Assembly (NCBI GenBank): GCA_903924445.1
Contig: CAIYBQ010000435.1
Coordinates: forward strand, 1-6,810
DNA length: 6,810 nucleotides
From: an uncultured Armatimonadota bacterium
GTDB taxonomy: Bacteria; Armatimonadota; Armatimonadia; Armatimonadales; Armatimonadaceae
Direction of reading: 5' to 3'
This document shows, piece by piece, positions 1 to 6,720 of the stretch. The position numbers and the translations under genes were made by a program. The notes under the pieces were generated by a model. The model was not told where the DNA came from. It saw only the letters and a program-made list of their open reading frames with translations, and did no database searches. Every line of letters starts with the position of its first letter. Within the stretch, counting starts at the first letter, position 1.

Positions 1-686
1 AGCGCCTTGACTGAAGCGTTTCCAACAAGGCGTGACACCGCGCGTTCCAAGGCATCGATAGGCAACAACGCTGGAAATAACCGTGACAAGAGAAGACGGA
101 AAATGACATCCGGGCCAAGCAGCTTCCCAAGCGCAAGGACATCTTTGCGGCGCTCAAAGGATTCGCGAATCACCGCTTCGTTCTTCCGCACAAACTCGGG
201 GTTGATGAGAACGATATTCCCACCGGTGAACTCGCCATCGGCTGTTTTGAGGGATGTTCGTTTGGCATCTGGGAATGCAGCCCGACAGGTGTCCATCGGG
301 ATGATTGTGTAGACAAAGTCAGCGTTCGGAGCACTCTGTAGGATTGCAGCGATACCTGCGGATGTCAGAAACGGAATATCGGCGGTCAGGACAAGAACCT
401 GCGAAACGGCGGGGGGGAGGGCTGCGATTCCGTTTAGAAGCGTGTCGACGAGCGAGTCACCACCGGCGACGCGTATGTGGTTTCCATCGAATGGGACATC
501 CCCGGCAATCACCAGCTGGATATCTGCCCCGCGGATAGCATCGATGACGTAGCGGTACATCGGCTTACCGGCCATATCGACCATCACGCGATTGTCAGAA
601 CCCGATGGCAGTAAACTTTGCCACTCAGCGCGGTCCTTTGCTTTGATGCGCCCTCCGGCGAGGAGAATAGCTGCCGTTGATGTCAT
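1..686 (-). CDS. MobA-like NTP transferase, 3' end cut by window edge
   Basis: An open minus-strand frame of 228 codons starts at ATG 686 and runs off the left edge without a stop, so the C-terminus is missing. The N-terminus has the LAGGR segment (residues 9-13) of the GlmU/MobA/IspD nucleotidyltransferase fold, then VDMAGKPM and a TADIPF segment with D103, the usual metal-binding aspartate region, and an EFTGGN segment (152-157) typical of this uncharacterised family. The classic GxGxRMG loop after LAGG is absent and is replaced by a longer insert before the MAGKPM segment. The start overlaps the ispE stop as ATGA and has no Shine-Dalgarno, so translation is probably coupled to ispE. Other family members, from memory, run about 250 residues, so roughly 20-40 residues are missing. 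It probably transfers a nucleotide to a phospho- or sugar-like substrate in the cytoplasm; the substrate is not known. The fold is confident, the function is not. Confidence 0.85.
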   Translation of the reverse strand, partial: MTSTAAILLAGGRIKAKDRAEWQSLLPSGSDNRVMVDMAGKPMYRYVIDAIRGADIQLVIAGDVPFDGNHIRVAGGDSLVDTLLNGIAALPPAVSQVLVLTADIPFLTSAGIAAILQSAPNADFVYTIIPMDTCRAAFPDAKRTSLKTADGEFTGGNIVLINPEFVRKNEAVIRESFERRKDVLALGKLLGPDVIFRLLLSRLFPALLPIDALERAVSRLVGNASVKA

Positions 687-1561
687 TGTGTCGAAACCAG
701 TTTCATATAGGGTACATCTCCACTTAGCGCTTTGACGATGCGGACGGAATCCGCGCGGGATTCTGTCACCGCGAAAACAGCTGAACCGCTCCCACAGAGC
801 TGAACACGCAGTGCCCCAAGCCCTGTGAGCTTTGTAAACAGCTGGTCGACATCCGGGTTCAGGTCACGAACTACGCCTTCAAAATCATTTGAGAGACAGT
901 CTGGAGTCAGCGCACCGCGTGCAACGATGTCTGCCGTAGTCGTCCCGGGAACACGGGATGTGTTGGCATCCAAGGTCCGGTACGCCAGCGGCGTTGACAT
1001 CCCAGTTGCAGGCCGAATCACAACACCTTCCAGTGTTCCGCTGAGTGCAATAGGGGTGATCACTTCTCCGTAGTGCTGCATTCTGATTGGCGTGTCGTGA
1101 AGAAAGAGGGCGACATCGGAGCCGATTTCAGCAGCCACTTTATGTTGCTCATCCATCGGAATCCCGAGGTAATCCCCGAACATCCTGATGGTCATCGCGG
1201 CATTACTGCTGCCAGCGCCGAGACCGGCTTCACTCGGGATGTTTTTGATGAGCGTAACCCAGAGGGTGGCATCGAATTCGGGCTTGAGGTCCAGCAAGCG
1301 CTGCGCGGCGCGGACGACAAGGTTTCGTTCATCCCGTGGAATGGGTGGATGTGCGATGGCGTTTGGCCGCTTATCCTTGAGGACGAGGCGCACTCCGCGC
1401 GTGCCGGTCCTAACGGTAAATGCCATTTCATCTGAGAGGTTTAGCCGAACGACAATTGAGTCAAGCGGATGAAACCCCGTCGCATCGGGTTGGGAGACAT
1501 CCAATGTGATGTTTAGCTTTGCGGGCGACAAGCACTCGCATTTCCATTCACTTTGAGGCAT
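683..1561 (-). CDS. ispE: 4-diphosphocytidyl-2-C-methyl-D-erythritol kinase (IspE)
   Basis: This cytoplasmic GHMP-family kinase phosphorylates the 2-hydroxyl of CDP-methylerythritol with ATP, the fourth step of the MEP route to IPP and DMAPP. The 292-residue length is normal. Visible motifs are SPAKLNITLDV at 12-22 with K15 matching the catalytic lysine, GFHPLDSI at 29-36 (the family's GYHxL motif), the glycine-rich ATP loop PSEAGLGAGSSNAA at 109-122, GSDVALFL with D149 matching the catalytic aspartate, and the C-terminal LCGSGSAVFA loop at 255-264. The usual proline after GxDV is an alanine here. ATG 1561 is supported by an AAAGGGA ribosome binding site at 1570-1576, 8 nt upstream, inside the end of the preceding gene. 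The gene sits 2 nt after the metallopeptidase stop and overlaps the downstream NTP transferase by 4 nt, so it is the middle gene of an operon. Function is confident. Confidence 0.96.
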   Translation of the reverse strand: MPQSEWKCECLSPAKLNITLDVSQPDATGFHPLDSIVVRLNLSDEMAFTVRTGTRGVRLVLKDKRPNAIAHPPIPRDERNLVVRAAQRLLDLKPEFDATLWVTLIKNIPSEAGLGAGSSNAAMTIRMFGDYLGIPMDEQHKVAAEIGSDVALFLHDTPIRMQHYGEVITPIALSGTLEGVVIRPATGMSTPLAYRTLDANTSRVPGTTTADIVARGALTPDCLSNDFEGVVRDLNPDVDQLFTKLTGLGALRVQLCGSGSAVFAVTESRADSVRIVKALSGDVPYMKLVSTQ

Positions 1562-1563
1562 CG

Positions 1564-2658
1564 CTATCGTCCCTTTCTGCGAAGAATCAAGTCATCCCGC
1601 TGCGGCGCAGTCAGCTGGTACCAGCCAGATCTGCGAACTGTCAGGCGGAGACGGCTATCGCATGTGATTCCAGCTGGACCTTTGATGTTTGCTGGCTGAA
1701 TTCGGTGACTTGCCTGGTAAACACCAGCTTCAAGTGGCACCCAGGCAGTGCCGTGAAAGCGAATCACACCATCTTCTGTTAGGACAAATGCCCATGCTGT
1801 CAGGAACGCATCCTGTGAGTCCGCATCCACCGCTTGGAAGACACGACCAAGAAAAGCTTCCCCATACGTATCCGCCACGTGAAGAATCGAACCGATGTAG
1901 GCGTACATCCCTTGTGCGTTACGCTTCACAAATCCAGCTGAACCTGGCGGAGCGGCGCTGAGCGCTTTGTCAAAGCGATTCCTGCTTGCTGCGACAAAGC
2001 CGGGCGCGGGTAGGACGGGCGTGATGTTTCCCTTGATAACGGCGCTCGCAAGCCACTGAAGGCCTAGCGCTTCACCAACATGTCCCGCACTGTCCGGTTC
2101 AGGAGCCGAAAACCCGCGGGCTGCATGCAACGCAAGGTGACCCCACTCATGGGCAATGACACGGGCAAATTCGTTCGTGTCCTTTTGTGATGTGACATCA
2201 AAGTAAGTGACATTTGTCGTACGCGTTTCGCCAACAACATCGGGGACACGGGACTTTTCCTCTGTTATCCAAATCGATGCCGTGTCGGTATCCCATGCGA
2301 GGCGAACAGGTTGCCGCAGGCGGGCGAGCTGTTGTGAACGAAGAACACTGATGGTTGCGCACACGGATTCGGCTACCGTGCGCGACCCAGCGGTGTAGCA
2401 CACATTTGCGTACCGCTGAACCTGGCGGCCGCTCGGTCCATAAAGGCCGGCTAAAAGTGTGTAGCGATTGCTATCGTAGGTGGTGTCACACACCTCATTA
2501 CTGATTGCAATGAAGTGGTCATTCCCAGCATCAAGGACACGTTGAGCGTAACCGCTAGCGGTAAGGTCATTGATGCTGGCGATGCGAAATGGGAGGGAGG
2601 TAACTGTCTGGTCTCTCGACGGCGTTATCTTCGTTAGCCAATCCCTCTTAGCAGTCAT
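1564..2658 (-). CDS. HEWGH-motif putative zinc metallopeptidase, uncharacterised
   Basis: I do not recognise a named family for this 364-residue protein. It carries VIAHEWGHLAL with HEWGH at residues 170-174, a zincin HExxH site with two zinc-ligand histidines and a catalytic glutamate. E196 in GHVGEALG, 22 residues later, is placed to be the third ligand as in gluzincins. The N-terminal 150 residues show no recognised domain. The C-terminal part contains short beta-like stretches (FVLTEDGVIRFHG near 291-303; SRLRLTVRRSGWYQL near 335-349). Cysteines are at 57, 87, 100 and 333. No signal peptide or membrane helix is seen, and an in-frame TAG upstream of ATG 2658 prevents a longer N-terminus, so the protein looks cytoplasmic. 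It is first in the operon with ispE, and its start lies 7 nt after a -10 element, giving a probable leaderless transcript. Peptidase activity is an inference from the motif; the substrate is unknown. Confidence 0.85.
   Translation of the reverse strand: MTAKRDWLTKITPSRDQTVTSLPFRIASINDLTASGYAQRVLDAGNDHFIAISNEVCDTTYDSNRYTLLAGLYGPSGRQVQRYANVCYTAGSRTVAESVCATISVLRSQQLARLRQPVRLAWDTDTASIWITEEKSRVPDVVGETRTTNVTYFDVTSQKDTNEFARVIAHEWGHLALHAARGFSAPEPDSAGHVGEALGLQWLASAVIKGNITPVLPAPGFVAASRNRFDKALSAAPPGSAGFVKRNAQGMYAYIGSILHVADTYGEAFLGRVFQAVDADSQDAFLTAWAFVLTEDGVIRFHGTAWVPLEAGVYQASHRIQPANIKGPAGITCDSRLRLTVRRSGWYQLTAPQRDDLILRRKGR
1570..1576 (-). promoter_or_regulatory. Ribosome binding site of ispE
   Basis: AAAGGGA on the minus strand lies 8 nt before ATG 1561 and inside the last codons of the metallopeptidase gene. 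It supports this ispE start, and it shows that internal operon genes can use Shine-Dalgarno initiation while the promoter-proximal genes appear leaderless. Confidence 0.5.
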
Positions 2659-2665
2659 CTGACCT

Positions 2666-2674
2666 ATTCTAGCA
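2666..2674 (-). promoter_or_regulatory. Extended -10 promoter of the metallopeptidase-ispE operon
   Basis: Read on the minus strand this is TGCTAGAAT, matching the extended -10 consensus TGnTATAAT with one hexamer mismatch. No TTGACA-like -35 is evident, which an extended -10 can tolerate. The hexamer ends 7 nt before ATG 2658, so transcription should start at or next to the A of the start codon, and there is no Shine-Dalgarno. It is the left arm of the 2666-2704 inverted repeat. Confidence 0.6.
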
Positions 2675-2695
2675 CCGTGCTAGGAGGTGGCTGCG

Positions 2696-2704
2696 TGCTA
2701 GAAT
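2696..2704 (+). promoter_or_regulatory. Extended -10 promoter of ppc
   Basis: TGCTAGAAT matches TGnTATAAT with one hexamer mismatch. The hexamer TAGAAT (2699-2704) ends 6 nt before GTG 2711, so the predicted first transcribed base is the G of the start codon and the mRNA would be leaderless. There is no convincing -35 at the expected distance. It is the mirror image of the promoter on the other strand. Confidence 0.6.
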
Positions 2705-2710
2705 GCCTGT

Positions 2711-5509
2711 GTGAGTGCTTTTGCTGGAATGGATGCTACGTCGTCTGCGCTGCCCCAACCTCTTGTACGCGATATTGAGTGGCTTGACCGTGTCTTCGGT
2801 CACGTTCTTGAACAGCAAGAGGGCACCGATTTAGTCGATGCAATGCGCCATGCGCTAAAAGCATCGCTTCATCCAAACGCTACGCCTGCGACGATTCTAA
2901 GCGCCGCGCCGCGCCTAACCGATCCTGTCTTTGCGGGACGACTTTTGCGCGCGCTGACAGCATTCTTCCAGCTCATCAACACTGCTGAGCAAAAGGAAAT
3001 TATCCGCGTAAACCGGGCACGTTGTATTCCGGGTGTTTCAAGGCCAGAGTCCATCCGCGAAGCGGTGATGCGCCTAAAAGACAGCGGTCTCGGACCAGAT
3101 GAGATTTTTGCATTGATTTGCAGTCTCGACATTGGGCCCACGCTCACCGCGCACCCGACGGAGGCACGCCGGCGTGCAGTTCTGGACAAGCTCCTGCGTG
3201 TCGCCGAGTGTTTGTGTGATCACGCAGCTGGCGCCGACTCGGTGCCGCTGACGGAACCGCTTGGCAGCATTACCGAGCGGGCTGAAGCCAGCCTGACACG
3301 GGCATTGACGGAGCTCTGGGAGACCGATGAAATCCGTCTGGCTCCAATCACGGTGCCTGAAGAAGCACGAAATGTTCTGTACTTCTTCGACCGAAGCATC
3401 TTAGATGTCGTCGCTTGGCTTCAGTCTGATCTTGAACAAGCTCTGTCTGATGCGTTCCCTGGGCGCACCTTTGATGTTCCATCCGTGGTGAAATTCCGGT
3501 CTTGGGTGGGCGGTGACCGCGATGGCAACCCCAATGTGACCGCTCGCGTTACTTGGTGGACGCTTCTGGAGCACCGCCGGACGATTCTAAATGCGTACAT
3601 CCAACGTATTCATGATGTCCGTGTTCAGCTGACCGTAAGTGATAAGCGGCTCATGGCAGACAGTCCACTTGCTGTTTCCATCAAGCGCGATTTAGAAGTC
3701 TTACATCTCCCTGATGATGTCATCCGGCAGCACCGCGCAGAGCCATTTGTGATGAAGCTCTACCTGATTGAGGCGCGTTTGACGGCAGGCCTCGAGCAGC
3801 TGGAATCCTTCTCGGGGAATCCCGGAAGCCATACAACGCATCCGTGGGAATACAAGTCCGATGATGCATTTGTTGACGATCTGCGTCTCCTTCGTGAATC
3901 GCTCATCGCTGCAAACGCGGGGGTGCTGGTTTCATCCGGGCCGCTCGCAAGCCTGTGGCAACAAGCGAAAACGTTTGGATTTCATTTGGCAGCCCTCGAT
4001 ATCCGGCAGCACTCGGATGTCCATGCAGTAGCCATCGGTGAGCTGCTGTATGTTGCCGGTGTGCTTACATCCGCAGATGCGTATGCAAAGCTCTCGGATG
4101 CAGAAAAAGTCGAAGTGCTTCGAAGGGAACTTTCCAATCCGCGTCCGCTCGTTGGCGCCCACGTTACCCTGACAGATAAGACGCAGGAAGTCCTGGATGT
4201 CTATAAAACCGTTCGGCGTGCGCATCGTGAGCTGTCGAAAAAGACGATTCGCTGCTCGATTGTCTCCATGACGCATGGTGTCAGCGACATCTTGGAGCCG
4301 CTGGTGCTAGCGAAGGAATGCGGCGTCGATGAAGACCTCGACATCGTGCCGTTGTTTGAGACCATCGATGACTTGCAGCGGTCATCTGTGCTGTTGGATG
4401 AGCTGTTTACGGTCGAAGAATACCGCCGTCATCTTGACGTGATGGGCAACTTTCAGGAGATCATGCTTGGGTATTCGGATTCAAGTAAGGATGGCGGATT
4501 TGTCGCCGCGAACTGGGCTCTGCAGGATACACAAGCGCGTCTCGCAGATACGTGTCGAAAGCATGGTGTCGGGATGCGGTTGTTCCACGGGCGAGGTGGA
4601 ACGGTGGGACGCGGTGGTGGACGAGCAAACAAGGCGATTGCCAGTCAGCCGAAGGGGTCATTTGCAGGCAGGATTCGGTTTACAGAACAGGGCGAGGTCG
4701 TCAGCTTCCGCTATGGGCTTGCCCCGATTGCACATCGTCACCTTGAGCAGATTGTGTCAGCGTGTCTAACGGCGATGGTCCCGCAGTTTCAGGTGGATGA
4801 AACACAAAAGTGGAAGGACTTGATGGGCCTCCTCGCTGACGAAAGTCGGCGTGTTTATCGCGCAATGGTCCATGAGGACCCAGAATTTTGGTCGTTTTTT
4901 ACACAAGCGACGCCAATTGCGCACATCTCGAAACTACCGATTGCAAGCCGTCCCGTCTCACGCTCTGGCGCACAGATTGGATCTGTAGATGACCTCCGGG
5001 CGATTCCTTGGGTCTTTGCGTGGATTCAAGCGCGGTACACGGTTCCTGGATGGTTTGGCTTTGGTGCGGCTATCGAGGCACTGGTGGATGCCAATCCAGC
5101 TGTGCTGGCTGAGTTTCAGGAAATGTACAAGCACTACTTGTTCTTCAAAGCTGTGGTTGACAATGCCCAGCTTGAGCTGACGCGTGCTCAGCTCGATACG
5201 GCAGCGCAGTACGCCGCCCGATGTGTTCCGGCGTCGCTCGGGAAAGCGTTTCATGCGCGCATCGCGGGAGAACATGCCCGTACGGTGGCCTGGCTCCAAA
5301 AGGTCACGGGTCAGGATCACGACTTAATGGTCCATGCTCCAGTGGTTCGTGCGACGGTGGCTTTGCGAAATCCGCTTGTCCGTCCGCTATCTTTGCTGCA
5401 GGTTCACCTAATGAACGAAGCGGCCAATAACCCGGATGACTTGGATGTGCGTGAGGCCTTGTTGCTGTCGATCACCGGAATTGCAGCGGCAATGCAGAGC
5501 ACTGGTTAG
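2711..5509 (+). CDS. ppc: Phosphoenolpyruvate carboxylase
   Basis: This cytoplasmic anaplerotic enzyme joins PEP and bicarbonate to make oxaloacetate and phosphate. All catalytic signatures are present: TAHPTE at 146-151 with H148, GGDRDGNP at 267-274, DIRQ at 430-433, the metal-ligand glutamate in PLFET, GYSDSSKDGG at 587-596 with D590 and K593, FHGRGGTVGRGG at 625-636 with H626 and R628, and TEQGE at 658-662. Length (932 residues) is within the bacterial range. The C-terminus departs from the usual pattern: it ends STG instead of NTG, has RPLS (891-894) where DPLN is usual, and R825 where a lysine is expected, so the aspartate inhibitor site is partly changed. GTG 2711 is chosen because it sits just after the -10 element; ATG 2729 is an in-frame alternative. 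The gene is transcribed alone, divergent from the ispE operon and convergent with the LacI-family gene. Function is confident. Confidence 0.97.
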   Translation: MSAFAGMDATSSALPQPLVRDIEWLDRVFGHVLEQQEGTDLVDAMRHALKASLHPNATPATILSAAPRLTDPVFAGRLLRALTAFFQLINTAEQKEIIRVNRARCIPGVSRPESIREAVMRLKDSGLGPDEIFALICSLDIGPTLTAHPTEARRRAVLDKLLRVAECLCDHAAGADSVPLTEPLGSITERAEASLTRALTELWETDEIRLAPITVPEEARNVLYFFDRSILDVVAWLQSDLEQALSDAFPGRTFDVPSVVKFRSWVGGDRDGNPNVTARVTWWTLLEHRRTILNAYIQRIHDVRVQLTVSDKRLMADSPLAVSIKRDLEVLHLPDDVIRQHRAEPFVMKLYLIEARLTAGLEQLESFSGNPGSHTTHPWEYKSDDAFVDDLRLLRESLIAANAGVLVSSGPLASLWQQAKTFGFHLAALDIRQHSDVHAVAIGELLYVAGVLTSADAYAKLSDAEKVEVLRRELSNPRPLVGAHVTLTDKTQEVLDVYKTVRRAHRELSKKTIRCSIVSMTHGVSDILEPLVLAKECGVDEDLDIVPLFETIDDLQRSSVLLDELFTVEEYRRHLDVMGNFQEIMLGYSDSSKDGGFVAANWALQDTQARLADTCRKHGVGMRLFHGRGGTVGRGGGRANKAIASQPKGSFAGRIRFTEQGEVVSFRYGLAPIAHRHLEQIVSACLTAMVPQFQVDETQKWKDLMGLLADESRRVYRAMVHEDPEFWSFFTQATPIAHISKLPIASRPVSRSGAQIGSVDDLRAIPWVFAWIQARYTVPGWFGFGAAIEALVDANPAVLAEFQEMYKHYLFFKAVVDNAQLELTRAQLDTAAQYAARCVPASLGKAFHARIAGEHARTVAWLQKVTGQDHDLMVHAPVVRATVALRNPLVRPLSLLQVHLMNEAANNPDDLDVREALLLSITGIAAAMQSTG

Positions 5510-5513
5510 GAAG

Positions 5514-6554
5514 TCAGCTGTTTGGATGCCCGACTGACAGTCCATCTACAAGTGTCGGCTCCAGATATACCTGCTCCGTCGTAGCGGGTTTACCTGAGAT
5601 GATCTTTAGGAGTTTGCGCGCGGCCTCAAGAGCCGTTGCCTGTTGCTGCGTTGTGATTTTCGTGAGGCTTGGGAGTACTTGATGCATGTATTTCGCATTG
5701 AGGCTGCACATGAGGGACACGTCAATGGGAACGCGCAGACCAAGCTCACTAAAGGCGCGGAGAAATGCGGAAGCTGCCATTTCATCTGCGGCGTAGACCG
5801 CTGTGGGTGGATTGGGTTGTGTCCACCTCTGCATCGCATAACTGAAAACCTGACTCTCGAGGTAAATACTGTCCTCGTATTCTGCATCTGCTTCGATTCC
5901 GTGTGCGCCTATACCTTCCATGTAGCCAGCGTACCGGCCATTGCCAGCCATCATGTTCCGGCCGATGTTGTGAAACAGAATGCGGCGGTGACCATGGCTT
6001 ACCAAATGGTCGATTGCCATCCGGCCAAGAGCGACATTGTCCAGTCCAATCGCTGGCATCCCATAGGTTGGCGCAGTCCCTCTGATGACGTAAGGCAGGC
6101 CGTAGCGCGAAAGCAACGCCGGACGTTCATCATCGACCATCATGTCGGTAAGGATGACGCCATCCGTTTGGCGTGATCTCGCTAGTTTTTCGACACTGGA
6201 CAGCTGAGAACTCGGTTCTGACTGAGACAAAATGAGATTCATCCCGTGTCCACGAAACACAGATGTCACTGCGGTGATGATTTCCTGATAGTGCGGAGGA
6301 AGGCCATCACCACTGTCAATCAGCATCGTCAACGCAACCAAATCGGTTTTGCCACGGGCAAGGTTTTGCGCACCTGGATGCGGGGAGTATCCAAGCTCTC
6401 TCGCGACTGCGCGGATTTGTGCCTGGCGTTCGATGGAAACACTGCGCCCCGGCCGTACGCGGTTGTTCAGCACGCGGCTAACTTCGGAGCGGCTTATTCC
6501 AACCCGCTGGGCGATGTCCTCTAACCGTGGGGACCTTGGGTTTTCTGTTTCCAT
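5514..6554 (-). CDS. LacI-family transcriptional regulator
   Basis: A 346-residue DNA-binding regulator. The N-terminal helix-turn-helix spans about 11-31 (LEDIAQRVGI then SRSEVSRVLNN), followed by the linker ending ELGYSPHP and the hinge helix GAQNLARGKT (61-70), with the LARG leucine that inserts into the minor groove. Residues from about 72 to 340 form the periplasmic-binding-protein-like effector domain, recognisable from LDNVALGRMA (171-180), HLVSHGHRRI (183-192), YAADEMAASAF (254-264) and LRVPIDVS (273-280). Where most relatives continue with GFDD or similar, this protein has CSLN (283-286), so its ligand may be unusual. It is divergent from a flavin oxidoreductase gene across a 166-bp gap, its most likely target besides itself. 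It converges on ppc with only 4 nt between stop codons. No Shine-Dalgarno precedes ATG 6554. Family is confident; effector and operator are unknown. Confidence 0.95.
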   Translation of the reverse strand: METENPRSPRLEDIAQRVGISRSEVSRVLNNRVRPGRSVSIERQAQIRAVARELGYSPHPGAQNLARGKTDLVALTMLIDSGDGLPPHYQEIITAVTSVFRGHGMNLILSQSEPSSQLSSVEKLARSRQTDGVILTDMMVDDERPALLSRYGLPYVIRGTAPTYGMPAIGLDNVALGRMAIDHLVSHGHRRILFHNIGRNMMAGNGRYAGYMEGIGAHGIEADAEYEDSIYLESQVFSYAMQRWTQPNPPTAVYAADEMAASAFLRAFSELGLRVPIDVSLMCSLNAKYMHQVLPSLTKITTQQQATALEAARKLLKIISGKPATTEQVYLEPTLVDGLSVGHPNS

Positions 6555-6565
6555 ATCAACGCAAA

Positions 6566-6594
6566 GTTATATCAAGTGACGCATCCAGCAACAA
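6566..6594 (-). promoter_or_regulatory. Promoter of the LacI-family gene
   Basis: On the minus strand, TTGTTG at 6589-6594 is followed after 17 bp by TATAAC at 6566-6571, preceded by TGA to give an extended -10 (TGATATAAC). The -10 ends 11 nt before ATG 6554, so the leader would be only about 4-5 nt, too short for a Shine-Dalgarno, and none is seen. This fits the short-leader style of the other promoters in the window. Confidence 0.55.
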
Positions 6595-6720
6595 TCTAAA
6601 CCCGACATCACCGTTAACATATTCGGCTTAGTTAAAGTTTATGCGTTTACTCTCTAAGGCTGCGCTGCGCTTGTCATTGTTCCGCTCGGTAAAGCGATAT
6701 CTATGGGGTAAGGTATTTGC

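Larger units (their letters stand above)
2666..2704. repeat. Perfect 10-bp inverted repeat made of two divergent -10 elements
   Basis: ATTCTAGCAC at 2666-2675 is the exact reverse complement of GTGCTAGAAT at 2695-2704, with 19 bp between the arms. The repeat fills most of the 52-bp gap between two divergent genes, and its centre (2685) is 27 bp from the minus-strand start codon and 26 bp from the plus-strand one. A third copy of the core, GTGCTAG at 2677-2683, forms a tighter 7-1-7 palindrome with the left arm (2669-2683) and an 18-bp-spaced direct repeat with the right arm. The arms double as promoters, so the symmetry may be promoter architecture, an operator, or both. Confidence 0.8.

Noticed and set aside
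411..417. Seven-G run (C7 on the coding strand) in the NTP transferase gene, a possible slippage site
   Set aside because: The reading frame matches the family on both sides of the run, so there is no sign of a frameshift, and seven bases is short for phase variation.
1073..1435. Plus-strand open frames within the ispE region
   Set aside because: Antisense to ispE, which carries all its kinase motifs; no independent start signal or domain.
5621..5635. CGGC/GCCG hairpin near the 3' end of the LacI-family gene as a terminator
   Set aside because: Four-base-pair stem with a 7-nt loop, no T-run, and it lies inside coding sequence.
5643..6176. A 177-codon open frame on the plus strand
   Set aside because: It lies wholly antisense to the LacI-family gene, whose frame has clear domain motifs; the antisense translation shows no recognisable motif.
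6680..6691. Imperfect palindrome around CCG-CT-CGG as a LacI-type operator
   Set aside because: Only three contiguous pairs match and the centre is CT; this is expected by chance.
6671..6701. TTGTCA followed by GATATC as a promoter for the flavin oxidoreductase gene
   Set aside because: The -35 is good, but the spacing is 19 bp and the -10 matches at only three positions; not strong enough to annotate.
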